Shown here in pieces: positions 1-9,443 of a DNA stretch of 21,329 nt. Source of the stretch: Saprospiraceae bacterium (lineage in GTDB: Bacteria; Bacteroidota; Bacteroidia; Chitinophagales; Saprospiraceae). Location: assembly GCA_016709995.1 (NCBI GenBank), contig JADJLQ010000005.1, positions 1-21,329 on the forward strand. Direction: 5' to 3'. Every line of letters starts with the position of its first letter. Within the stretch, counting starts at the first letter, position 1. The translations under genes and the position numbers were made by a program. Below the pieces are notes generated by a model that saw only the letters and a program-made list of their open reading frames with translations, was not told the origin of the DNA and did no database searches.

Positions 1-1496
1 AATTGGTAATGGTAAAACTTCCGTTGGTCCCACCACACGCGGGTTGGCTCACTGCACTTAAGGTTGGAGTGGTTGGTGTAGTTGGTGCAGCATTGACAAG
101 TTGACTGCGGTCATTGTTGATCCCGAGGTACACGGCCTAATGTGGCTGTTACGGTGTAGCTGCCAGTTAGCGCCAGTGATTGTACTACCTGATCGGCTCA
201 CTCAAATAGAAAGGACTTATCGTATAAACATAGGATGAAATGTATGGTGGTAATGGTAAAACTTCCGGTGGTCCCACCACAACCGGGTTGACTCACTGCT
301 TAAGGTTGGGGTAGTTGGTGTAGTTGGTGCGGCATTGACTGGTTGCGCTCAAGATGATGCGGAAGTACATAACTTAATGTGGCTGTTATCAGTGTAAGTG
401 CCAGTTGGCGCGGTGATTATACTACCTGATCGGCTCCACTCCAGAGGAAGGACTTATTCTTATAACCATAGGCGCATTGTATTGGTGATGGTAAAACTTC
501 CCGGTGGTCCCACCACAACCGGGTTGGGTTACCGCACTTAAGGTTGGAGTATTTGGTGTGGTTGGTGCAGAATTGACGGTTGCGGTCAGTAAGGATCCCG
601 AAGTACATAAGCCTAAAGTGGCTGTTACGGTGTAGCTGCCAGTTGGCGCGGTGATTGTACTACCTGATCGTTTTACTCCGGTAGAAGGACTTATTGTATA
701 ACCATAAGTATGCATTGTAATTGGTGATGAAGTAAGAACTTCCGGTGGTCCCACCACACCGGGTTGGGTCACTGCACTTAAGGTTGGGTAGTTGGTGTGG
801 TTGGTGCGGCATTGACAGTTGCGCTAGATGATCCCGGAAGTACATGGCCTAAAGTGGCTGTTAACGGTGTAGCTGCCAGTTGGCGCGGTGATTGTACTAC
901 CTGATCGGTTCACTCCGGTAGAAGGACTTATCGTATAAACATACGGATGCATTGTAATTGGTGATGGTAAAATTCCCCTGGTCCCACCGCAACCAGGTTG
1001 GCTCACTGCACTTAAGGTTGGTGTCGTTGGGTGTGGTTGGTGCAACATTTAACAGTTGCGCTCAGTGATGATCCCGGAAGTACACGGCCCTAATGTGGCT
1101 GTTACTGATTAGCTGCCAGTTGGCGCGGTGATTGTACTACCTGATCGGCTTACTCCGGAGGAAGGACTTAAGTCGTATAAATATAAGATGCATTGTAATT
1201 GGTGATGGTAAACTTCCGGTGGTCCCACCGCAACCAGAGTTGGCTCACTGCACTTAAGGTTGGTGTCGTTGGTGTGGTTGGTGCAGCATTGACAGTTGCG
1301 CTCAGTGATGATCCCGGAATACACGGCCTAAAGTGGCTGTTACGGTGTAGCTGCCAGTTGGCGCAGTGATTGTACTACCCTGATCAGTTCACTCCGGAGG
1401 AAGGACTTATTGTATAAATATAAGATGCATTGTAATTGGTGATGGTAAAACTGCCGGTGGTCCCACCACAACCGGGTTGACTCACTCCACTTAAGG
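1..1496 (-). repeat. Tandem array of ~240-bp coding repeats
   Basis: The landmark ggtaaaactt and its variants recurs at 11, 255, 490, 730, 966, 1206 and 1444, giving spacings of 244, 235, 240, 236, 240 and 238 bp. The true unit is therefore probably 240 bp (80 codons), with indels that break the frame in most copies. Units are very similar at nucleotide level, for example the shared ggtggtcccacc and ccagttggcgcggtgattgt segments. That implies recent duplication or gene conversion. The last unit is partial and ends near 1496, and the array continues past position 1. Confidence 0.9.
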
Positions 1497-2414
1497 TGCA
1501 GGGTTATTGGGGTAGAATCACAGTTACTACTTGTAAAGCAGTTGCCTGACATCCATTATTCGTTACGGTCACTGAGTAACCGGTAGTGATAGTAGGAGAT
1601 ATATTAATCGAGGTTGAGGTGGAATTATTGCTCCATAAATCTACCTCCTCCACTTGCAGTTAAGGTTGTAATACCTCCATTACAGATCGTGGTGATACCA
1701 TAAATACTTGCGATAGGAAGAGGCTTGACCAAAACATTGATAACATTAGAATATATCAAGTCCCAGTAGTCAAATTTTGACCGCTCTTCGATAACAACCG
1801 GACAAAATATTTGTTTGGATAGCTCTTCTTAGTCCTGTTGATGGGTTTAAAGGAGCACTTTCCGGGCAGGCTCCCCAATTTGCCTGATAATGATTGATAT
1901 TCAGGTAAAGTAGATGTGTAATCAGCCCAGACTCCATTGCATGAGGATGAATATTGCCATTTAAAAGTCCATCCATTTGGAGAAGGATCAAAGCTGTGAA
2001 CGTAAATAGATTGCATTCACAATCATTATAGCTAGAAATTGGAAAACTATTGAAAGTACATGTGGAAGATTCACTAACAACAATTGTCTCAGTTATTGAG
2101 TGTTGTATCGAATTATGAGTAAAAATAACTCGAAAAGTATATGAAGTATTTGGGCAAAGATGACTTAACCTATGGGTATTACTCGAAATAGGTCCATCAT
2201 CTTCAAAGGTTTCAGGGAGTATTTGGAGTTGACTAATTGGTACTTTGGTATTTGTCAAATCATGAAATACATAGTAATCAAAATAACCAGAACAACTACC
2301 ACCACAAATAGGCAAATTAAAATTTTCAATGACTAATCGATAATCGGTCTGTGAGCCAGCAAAAAGCTTACTAGTAACTGACAATAATAAAAATATTAAT
2401 GCTTTCAACCTCAT
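1..2414 (-). CDS. Large secreted repeat surface protein, N-terminal part, frameshifted, truncated by window edge
   Basis: The start at 2414 gives a clear Sec signal peptide (MRLKALIFLLLSVTSKLFAG). About 115 residues of unassigned, Cys-containing sequence follow. After a frameshift near 2016, reading continues in a second frame with aromatic-rich sequence (WTFKWQYSS, KYFVRLLSKSGQ). Near 1756 a third frame encodes an Ig-like segment with the phylum-typical pattern PLPIASIYG..TICNGG..TLTASGGG..WSNNSTSTSI..GYSVTVTNNGC. Below about 1496 come tandem 80-residue repeats (QPGCGGTTG, ISPSTGVNRSGSTITAPTGSYTVTATLG, CTSG, ATVNAAPTTPT, joined in that order), each with two Cys. Such repeats occur in Bacteroidota adhesins that often end in a type IX secretion domain. 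That end would lie outside the window, so the export route beyond Sec is not visible. The frame breaks fit sequencing or assembly error, though a decayed gene cannot be excluded. The exact ligand or role is unknown. Confidence 0.7.
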
Positions 2415-2457
2415 AGAAATAATTCAAAAAAATGCTAAATCCACTTCTAAAAGCTAT

Positions 2458-2465
2458 CAAATATA
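2458..2465 (-). promoter_or_regulatory. Bacteroidota-type -7 box for the repeat protein gene
   Basis: On the minus strand this reads TATATTTG, an exact match to the Bacteroidota -7 consensus TAnnTTTG. It lies about 45 bp upstream of the start at 2414. A TTTG -33 element at the usual 19-21 bp spacing is not evident (the nearest is about 29 bp away), so this is a half-supported promoter. Confidence 0.4.
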
Positions 2466-2567
2466 ATAAATCATTCTTGCCTTAAAACTCATTCCAAATT
2501 AGCATAAATGTCAGACAATGGTGCTCGACAAATTATCAATTATCTAGGGTGTAGGACAAATTGCACA

Positions 2568-2900
2568 TCAAGCTGCATTTTTAATTAGATTGGTGATATC
2601 GGTCCACCTGTTACTTATTTTCAAACATCTTAGATTGGCAATGTGCTGGGCACCTTGAATTGACCAACGCTGTCCAGATAACTTTAATCGGTGTTGAAGG
2701 ACATTCCTGTGGGCAGATTCGATGGGGCCAGATCCTAGTAGCCATCCATTTTCTCTGTAGGTTTTGTATTGCATTCTATCCTCAGGTTCCTCATAATAGC
2801 GAATGACATTTGACAAGGCCTCACTAGCTTCCTTTTTTCTTGGCCGGTATGTTTTGAGTTTCTCAATGACTTGGTTTACCTTGTTTTCAAGTAATTGTTC
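2568..2900 (-). pseudogene. ISKra4-like transposase, C-terminal fragment
   Basis: From about 2900 down to the stop at 2568 the minus strand encodes EQLLENKVNQVIEKLK, then YYEEPEDRMQYKTYRENG, then GSGPIESAHRNVLQHRLKLS and GQRWSIQGAQHIANLRC. The GSGPIE(S/A)AHR..QxRxKxSGQRW block is, from memory, the hallmark C-terminus of ISKra4-like transposases in Bacteroidota. The catalytic N-terminal two-thirds of that family is absent. What precedes it on the same strand belongs to another transposase type, so this is a non-functional remnant. Family assignment rests on motif recall and was not searched. Confidence 0.6.
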
Positions 2901-2904
2901 CTTT

Positions 2905-3530
2905 AGCCTAAATACCTTGTTTTTGCTCTTTAAATTTAATGCGAGGTTGAGCAACACCCAATGCCCATAGCACCAAAGTAGTTTTTGTGCATCCATTCGC
3001 AGCACTCCCACAATAGTTTTACATCTGTTGGATATCGTAAATTACTTTCATAAGCAGTCGCATCCATACGTGCAATATGAGGATGAGTCATATAGTGTCT
3101 CCAACTCTTGGCAAATATCTCCTGGATCTTTTGATACGCTTCTCCTTCCAATACTCTGGCCAACTCACATCTGATAGAGCTTACAATTTTAAAATTAGCA
3201 ATCCCTTCTTTAGGTCTTAATAATACCCCACAAAACATTTGCAGCTTCCAATCACTATTCAATCGATTGATCAAATCCTGATCAGTACAATTACAATAAT
3301 TCTTCAATAACATCAATGCCACTTTTCCCCTAGTATCGAACATAGAGGACCCTTCTTTTGCTTTCGACTTATTTTAGATAGTGTCCGAGCTATTTCTGAC
3401 CAAGGTATGGCTGCATAGATCATACCAAGTTCACTTCTCCTAAACTCTTCTTCATATTCTGCCAATTGGTCTTGAAGACTCAAAATGGCAGCTGTGAAAT
3501 ATTATTCCGTATCTCGATTAACTTTGCCAT
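2905..3530 (-). pseudogene. DDE transposase (IS1182/ISNCY-like), N-terminal fragment
   Basis: The likely start is ATG at 3530 (MAKLIEIRNNISQLP). After a frameshift near 3485 comes LQDQLAEYEEEFRRSELGMI and an IPWSEIA stretch. After another frameshift near 3355 comes MFDTRGKVALMLLKNYC, then LINRLNSDWKLQMFCGVLL, MDATAYESNLRYPTDVKLLW and ECCEWMHK. A further shift near 2960 gives ALGVAQPRIKFKEQKQ. This order (SELG..IP, GKxALMxLK, L..LN..W..Q.FCG, MDAT.YES..RYPTDVKLLWE) matches the N-terminal half of a DDE transposase family common in Bacteroidota. The C-terminal half is missing and replaced at about 2900 by the ISKra4-like fragment. It has at least three frame breaks and is presumed inactive. Confidence 0.6.
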
Positions 3531-3546
3531 ATAATTTAAATTCTTT

Positions 3547-3587
3547 AAACCCCGAATTTACACTTAAGGCAGTGTTTTCAGGGGTTT
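3547..3587. repeat. Inverted repeat upstream of the transposase fragment
   Basis: AAACCCC at 3547-3553 pairs with GGGGTTT at 3581-3587 around a 27-nt loop, 17 bp upstream of the presumed transposase start. It could be a subterminal structure of the insertion sequence or an attenuator. No matching terminal inverted repeat or target duplication was found on the other side. The rest of 3531-3728 holds no convincing gene. Confidence 0.35.
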
Positions 3588-3728
3588 TATATGATTTTTT
3601 TTGTAATATATACCTAGCCTTTCAGTTACTTGTGATTCTCCCGAATCTCCCAAACTACGCCTTTAACGTATAGACTTCTTCCGTTTATTTGCCTGTTGAT
3701 TATTTTAAAAAACAAACAAGTAACGCAT

Positions 3729-6700
3729 TTATTCCAATGCCTTTTTTATATCTCTCATTTGATTCTTTAATGCTTCAAATCGTTTTTCTACTTCGTTACC
3801 AGGGAGCTGATCGGCGTCATTGATCACATTGTAAAGATAGGTCACCTGGTCTGTGAGCATAGGTTGAGGGTAAGCACCGCTCTCTGTTTTTAAAAGTTTC
3901 AGCGCAGCCTTTACTTTCAATTGCCGATCTGTTTGATTTTTATCTACGAGTAATTGTTTATCTTCTTTTTCTAGTTGATCCTGTAATTTTTGAGATTCCG
4001 TCACGAGGTCAGCCAGTTTTTGTTGCATCGATACCTGGGTGACAATATCAGCTTCTGACAAACCTTCGTCCTTTACTCTAGGATCCATCAATAAATCAAA
4101 ACGCTGCTCGATAACAATGTCTTTGAGTGTTAGCCTAACCGTATAGGTACCTGGTGCAGCCACAGGGCCATTTTGATACCTTCTACTGAGTTCTTTGGTC
4201 CAGGGTCCGGTATATTTCATATCCCAAGAAAAGCGATTCAATCCCGAATGAGTGGACAATGACTTATTTACCAAAAAAAATGGTTTTATTGGTATTCATA
4301 TCTTCAATGACCGTCTGAGGTAGTTTTTGTTTGCTGGTATCGCTGATATAAGTTGCAACTATACTTTTATTCACATTAAGGATATCAAGTTTTATCGGTG
4401 ATGCATTGTCTTTAGGTATATAATAATCAATAGTCACTCCTGGCTGAGGATACACCGGAAAGGCTGATCTGTCATTGCTGACTCTTGGATATCGATATCT
4501 AATCGTATTATCAGGTTTGAACAGGATCGGCTTGCCAGCCAGATCAAGGATCTCTGCTTGTCTCAAGGTGGTGATATTGTCGAGGATCCAAAAGGAGCGT
4601 CCCATGGTGCTCACGATAAGGTCGCCACGAAATATTTTGATATCCGTCACAGGGGTCACCGGTAGATTCTGTTGAAAGGGCTTCCAGCTTTTGCCATCAT
4701 CAAACGAAACAAATAATCCATATTCTGTACCAGCATACAATAGACCTGCTCTTACAGGGTCTTCTCTGATCACCCGTGTAGGAAAATCAGCCGGAATCCC
4801 ATTGGTCCCGGTTGTGAGTAGCTCCCAGGTCTTTCCATAATCTACTGTTTTAAAAATGTAGGGGCGATCATCTCCTAATTGGTATAGCAAAACTGATACG
4901 TAGGCCTTGGCAGGATCATGCGGTGAAGGCTCTACAGCGTCGACTCGACCTCCTTTGGGGAGTTTGGATGGAGTCACATTAGACCAAACTTTTCCACCAT
5001 CTTTGGTGACTTGTATAATCCCATCATTCGATCCAGTCCAAATCAACCCCTTCTCTTTGCGGTTGACTCTCTGATTGAATAGAGCGTGCTATAAAATTCT
5101 TCTCCAGTAATATCTCTGGTGATGGGTGTGCCCGAGATCACCTGTTTATCTGCTTCATTGGCAGTGAGATCCGGTGAAATCGTCTCCCAATGCAGACCAT
5201 CATCGATAGTTTTGTGTAAATATTGGGATCCATGGTAAACTACATTGGGATTATGAGGAGATACATGGACAGGGGCTACTCTTTGGAATCTATACTGGAG
5301 ATCTTTAGGATTATGTCCATAGATATTGGAGGCTCCCACCGGATAGGATTTTTCTATACCAGTCTTTTTATTGAACACTCCAAATACGCCTTTGCAGTTG
5401 GTGTAGACAGTGTTATGATCTCCGGGTTTGGGCACCGCAGGTCCGGTTTCGCAACCACCGACATTGATGATCCACCCTACTCCTGGCGTTTGAATTGCAC
5501 TAGGGGGAAAGCTGGGCACAGCGATGGCAGTATAATTGTCCTGTTGCCCGGCGTATAACCAATAAGGATACTGGTCGTCGACCTCTACCTGGTAAAGCTC
5601 AGCAGTGGGTTGATTAAATTGAGTAGACCAGGTTTTGCCACCATTGTGCGTGATATTGGCTCCTCCATCATTGGATTGAATGAATAGATCCGGGTCGTTG
5701 GGATTGATCCAGATGTCGTGGTTGTCTCCGTGGGGAGGATTTACCCTGGTCCAGGATATACCCCCATTAACTGACTTAAGCATGGGATTGGCCATGGAGT
5801 ATACGATGTCTGCATTCTTTGGATCCGCTGCCACATTGCAGTAATAAAATGGCCTATTGACCAAGCCCTCGTCACTGGACACCTGTTTAAATGAATCACC
5901 CTGATCCTCCGATTTGTACAGACCGCCTTCTTTGCCAGACGCTTCGATGATGGCATATAGTATGCTGGAATTGGCAGGCGTTACAGCCAAATCAATCTTT
6001 CCAATAAGTCCCTGCGGTAGACCTTTGCTGAGTTTTTCCCAGGATTTACCGCCATCCATGGTTTTATAAATGCCGCCTTCGTCATTGGTGCCACCGGATA
6101 CGATGTTCCAGGGCTTGCGATCTACTTTCCATGCTGCTGCATAGGCTACATTCGGATTGCCAGGCAAGAGCTCTATATCGGCAAAGCCAACTTTGTTGGA
6201 AATGAACAGCACCTTCTGCCATGATTTTCCACCATCAGAAGTTTTAAATATTCCGCGCTCGTCATTTGGCTTAAATGCATTGCCAATGGCTGCCACCCAG
6301 ACGATATTGTGGTTGGTTGGGTCTATTTCCACTGCACCGATATGAGCTGTTTTTTCTAAACCGATAGGTTGCCAGGTTTTGCCGGCATTGGTGGATTTAT
6401 ACATGCCTTTACCGACGATGACATTGCTCCTGATGCCGTCAGATCCTGTACCTACATATACTATATTGGCATCATTGACTGCCACACCTATAGCTCCAAT
6501 CGATGGAGAAGCGAAAAATCCATCAGATACATTGTGCCAACTAGTACCATAATCCTCTGTCTTCCATAGGCCCCCGCCAGAAGCACCGAGATAAAAAGTA
6601 GAAGGCGCTATAGGTGTACCTGCTACGGAAGTGACCCGACCCCCTCTGCCCGGACCGACAGTGCGATACTGCAGGGCTTCAAAGGACTGGGAATGTAAAG

Positions 6701-6754
6701 TGGTAGCTGCTATTAAAATGCTGAGGATAAAAGTATTCTGGCTGAGTCCATCAT
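3729..6754 (-). CDS. Secreted Asp-box (BNR/VPS10-sortilin-like) beta-propeller protein, frameshifted
   Basis: This is one gene of about 1,008 codons read across three frames, with breaks near 6735, 5045 and 4270 (the last at an A8 run). The start at the double ATG (6754) gives MMDSAR followed, after one indel, by a hydrophobic leader (ILSILIAATTLHSQ). At least ten Asp-box motifs of the form S/T-x-D-x-G-x-x-W follow, for example KTEDYGTSW, KTSDGGKSW, KSVNGGISW, ITHNGGKTW, KTVDYGKTW and VSFDDGKSW. These are typical of VPS10/sortilin-like and glycosidase-like propellers. The C-terminal part has a FlgD/Ig-like strand set (LNRFSWDMKYTGP, PGTYTVRLTL) and then a charged helical stretch. No catalytic residues are identifiable, so a ligand-binding or scaffold role is inferred. 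It is the last gene of the minus-strand cluster. The translations join well across each break, which argues for sequence error. Confidence 0.8.
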
Positions 6755-6918
6755 ATGATTTTTCTTTAAAAGTAAAAAAATTGAATTGAATGAAAAGAAG
6801 CAATCAGAAGCGCCTCTGAAATAAGTAGAAGTGGCATAATAAGTCCAATCCATTTTTGAATAAATAGGATTGTGAGCCTCATTTAAAAGCGAATGTGTAT
6901 CCAACGAAAAGTGAAGAC

Positions 6919-7632
6919 CTACTTCAACTCCAAAACCCCAAATGAACTCGGAATATGAAAATTAGGGGTTTCGCTATCCGGCTTCACCCAACTAATCCAT
7001 TTAAATTCTGCTTTGTCACCTTCGAGCTGGACACACTCTCCACGATATAACCCAGCTTCTATTTTGTTGTTTTTAATCAGGTCAAAAGTTCTGAGCGATT
7101 TTTTACTAATGGCAAATTCAAGGATATATCCAGTATCATTGATCGTAGCCTTGACTGTCACTTCACCCTCCGGCCAGCTCCATTCCTGCCTGAACTTGCG
7201 TTGATACCGTGCTCTATAATCATAAATACGCGTAAGAGGATCCATCTCTAACCCATAATAAGGATCCATTTTATCATTTTTTCTAAAAAAATATTTCCAC
7301 CCGATCAGAAGCTAAGACCTCCTTTTTATGATTGGTGTTTTGGAAGATCAAAATCTTTTTAGGATCTATCACTTTATACAGTCCATATAAATAGTCCTGG
7401 TCATGTAAGCCTTGAAAGCTCATTGCGGGTGGTGAGCCTTCATTCCACGGATAAATAAAATCTGCCAAGATCTCCGCTTTTTGCCAGAGAGGGTTATCCC
7501 CAATCCATTGATAATCAGCTGATCTGTCTGAATAGCATTTACAGCATAATTTTTAGTCTTCTGAGCTATTGAAGAAATAGTGGATAGCGTACTCAAAACG
7601 ATAACTATTATATATGAGATAATTTGTGTCAA
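6919..7632 (-). CDS. Secreted carbohydrate-binding family 9-like protein, frameshifted
   Basis: About 238 codons. The start at 7632 gives the signal peptide MTQIISYIIVIVLSTLSTIS, ending SIAQ. A frameshift near 7520 leads to ADYQWIGDNPLWQKAEIL, then FIYPWNEGSPP, then a region with VIDPKKILIFQ and DRVEIFF. A second break near 7275 leads to MDPYYGLEMDP, RKFRQEWSWPEGEVTVKATI, GYILEFAISKKSL, and an ending in SFGVLELK. The W..AE spacing near the N-terminus, the DxVEIFF strand and the Y.LEFAI.KxxL strand are typical of CBM9-like or DOMON-type sugar-binding folds attached to secreted carbohydrate-active proteins. No catalytic domain is present. It lies 107 bp downstream of the PLP enzyme gene on the same strand. 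Binding specificity is unknown. Confidence 0.65.
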
Positions 7633-7739
7633 TGTTTTTCATTTAACAAGCATATTCAGCAGATTTAATTGTAAATCAATACTCAAATAACCAGCTATTG
7701 AAGTCTTTAATATTTTAATGATCCGTAGAGCCTTATTTA

Positions 7740-8957
7740 TTATTTAATGGAGGCTGATAATAATATTTCTTTGATCCGTTTTGCTACGGTACGTTCTTCA
7801 CCGGGTATCATCATCCAGGTAGTAATGCCCAGGGTAGAAGCATCTCCGACAGTCTCAATAGAAGGGTGACCTTCCCTGAGAGCAATCCTTAATTGATCAC
7901 AAGTCATATTCACTTTGGACTGGTCTATTTTTATATTTAATGAAGGTACATGGTTGGCGATTTGAGGTACATGTTTTTCACCTATGACACCCGGGACCGA
8001 GGTAGCAGCATCATAGATCAAATTGACCTGGCTTTCCCAAAGCTTCCAATCCTTTTGATGATCCCGGCTAAGGTATTGTTCGATCGCAACCAGCATGCCG
8101 AGGATCTCTTCCTTATTGACTTTCATACCACGACCCACCGTATTTCCATTAGGTGGAGCATTTCGTCTGGCTGCGGTAACCAGGGCTTTTTTACCCAATA
8201 AAAGCCCTGCACTTTGTGGACCACGCAGTCCTTTGCCACCAGAAAAACAAACCAGGTCAAAACCCATCTTAGTATGCTTCCAAAGCATTTCGACAGGGGG
8301 TACATCTGCAGCACAATCGATCATAGTCGGGATCTGGTGTCTTTTGGCGATTGTCACAAACTCCTCATCCCTGACTTTGCCCAAAAAATTGCTGGCATTG
8401 AGAAACCACATCATGGCTGTATTGTTATTGATGGCAGCTTCCAGTTCTTTGGCAGACTCTACCTCAATCACCTTTAACCCACAGTTGCGGATAGCATGAT
8501 CATAACCTACCCGATGTGTCTTTTGGATGATCACTTCCGTTTTCATACCGGTCATATCATTGGGTATCTGCGTTATCTTATCCCAGTCGCCTCCCGTGAC
8601 GATGCCAGCTGTTCCTAATGTAATAGCTGAAGCAGCACCTGCGGTGACCATGGCAAACTCACACTGTAACAGCTCTGCCAATCGCTCCCCGACTTTATCC
8701 TGCAAATCTTCTAACTTGACAAATTGTAAAGCAGAATAATTGATCGCTTTGATCACTTCAGGATGTGGCAGCGAAGCTGTAAGTGCCGTATAGGTACCTG
8801 CAGCGTTGATAAATGTCCTTAATCCAAGTTCTTTGAAATAATCGCGCTCAAAATCACCGGGCTTCAGTTTTTCCTCTCCTCGTTTTCTAAGTGATATGGA
8901 TGGAGCGACGAAAGGCAAAGCAAAAGCTCCTTTGATGAGATCTCTTCGTTTTGTCAT
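7740..8957 (-). CDS. Tat-exported SelA-like PLP-dependent enzyme (putative ammonia-lyase/aminotransferase fold)
   Basis: Intact, 405 residues. The N-terminus MTKRRDLIKGAFALPFVAPS is a twin-arginine-like signal (RRDLIK plus a hydrophobic stretch). The mature part is a fold-type-I PLP enzyme of the SelA/DgaE-like group: GxRTFINAAGTYTALTAS near 46-63, TAGAASAI at 105-112, MIDCAADVPPVE (Asp214, expected to bind the pyridine nitrogen) and CFSGGKGLRGPQSAGLLLG (Lys242, the expected Schiff-base lysine). Relatives include bacterial selenocysteine synthase and D-glucosaminate-6-phosphate ammonia-lyase. There is no sign of Sec-tRNA use here, and export excludes that role. Elimination of ammonia from an amino acid or amino sugar acid is the most plausible reaction, but the substrate is unknown. 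The gene starts 4 bp after the RidA-family gene ends, so the two are almost certainly co-transcribed and probably act in sequence. Confidence 0.8.
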   Translation of the reverse strand: MTKRRDLIKGAFALPFVAPSISLRKRGEEKLKPGDFERDYFKELGLRTFINAAGTYTALTASLPHPEVIKAINYSALQFVKLEDLQDKVGERLAELLQCEFAMVTAGAASAITLGTAGIVTGGDWDKITQIPNDMTGMKTEVIIQKTHRVGYDHAIRNCGLKVIEVESAKELEAAINNNTAMMWFLNASNFLGKVRDEEFVTIAKRHQIPTMIDCAADVPPVEMLWKHTKMGFDLVCFSGGKGLRGPQSAGLLLGKKALVTAARRNAPPNGNTVGRGMKVNKEEILGMLVAIEQYLSRDHQKDWKLWESQVNLIYDAATSVPGVIGEKHVPQIANHVPSLNIKIDQSKVNMTCDQLRIALREGHPSIETVGDASTLGITTWMMIPGEERTVAKRIKEILLSASIK

Positions 8958-8961
8958 GATA

Positions 8962-9414
8962 CTATGATTTTAAAAATGCTATACAATCTATTTCTACCAG
9001 AGAATCGCCAGGGATACCACCTGCAGCCGCAATGGTCGTGCGCACAGGCGGGAGATCCCCAAAGCGTCCTTTATAAGCTTCATTCATAGCTTTGTAATCT
9101 TTAAGATCGTTGAGGTAGACATTGACCTTGAGCACATGGTTCATGGAGGACCCTGCTTTTTCCAACTCTTTTTGCAATTCATCCAGGACATGGTTGGTAT
9201 GGGCTGTGATATCACCATCAAAATGAGCGCCTTTGCCTGCGATAAACACCATATTGCCATGCACTCTATTACCAGAAAACAGGGGTACATTCTGATCCAT
9301 GACGACAGAAGAATTGTTAGCCATGATATTAGCAGCCTCTGCCGTTTTCAATCCCATGACTGCTGCCAAACCGGTAGCAAGCTTTTTAAAAATAGTTCTT
9401 CGATTCGTATTCAT
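8962..9414 (-). CDS. Exported RidA-family enamine/imine deaminase
   Basis: Intact, 150 residues. The first 27 residues (NRRTIFKKLATGLAAVMG, ending AEA) form a twin-arginine-like signal. The rest is a complete RidA/YjgF chorismate-mutase-like fold: VFIAGKGAHFDGDI, HVLDELQKELEKAGSS, VLKVNVYLNDLKDYKAMNEA and PPVRTTIAA, then VEIDCIAFL. Arg125 aligns with the catalytic Arg of RidA (PVRTT) and Glu141 with the conserved Glu near the C-terminus. Family members hydrolyse reactive enamine/imine intermediates from PLP lyases to keto acids and ammonia. RidA is normally cytosolic, so the leader is unusual. The gene sits 29 bp after the PQQ sugar-dehydrogenase-like gene and 4 bp before the SelA-like gene. 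This suggests that it deals with the product of the SelA-like enzyme in the periplasm. Confidence 0.85.
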   Translation of the reverse strand: MNTNRRTIFKKLATGLAAVMGLKTAEAANIMANNSSVVMDQNVPLFSGNRVHGNMVFIAGKGAHFDGDITAHTNHVLDELQKELEKAGSSMNHVLKVNVYLNDLKDYKAMNEAYKGRFGDLPPVRTTIAAAGGIPGDSLVEIDCIAFLKS

Positions 9415-9443
9415 GATTCTTGAAAATTTAAAAGTTAAGTGAA

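Noticed and set aside
1..1496. CRISPR array or satellite DNA
   Set aside because: Period is about 240 bp with no spacer/repeat alternation, and the units translate into a recognisable surface-protein repeat continuous with a signal-peptide-bearing N-terminus.
3485..3673. Small plus-strand protein beginning MAAVKYYSVS
   Set aside because: It is antisense to the transposase fragment start and the adjacent inverted repeat, with no recognisable domain or ribosome-binding context.
6755..6918. Short minus-strand protein between the CBM9-like and Asp-box genes
   Set aside because: It runs into the start of the Asp-box gene in a shifted frame and contains no recognisable domain. It is probably intergenic sequence plus the true gene start.
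7740..8957. Selenocysteine synthase (selA) and a selenoprotein system
   Set aside because: Similarity is to the wider SelA-like PLP group. The protein has an export leader, and no selB, selD or tRNA-Sec is visible.
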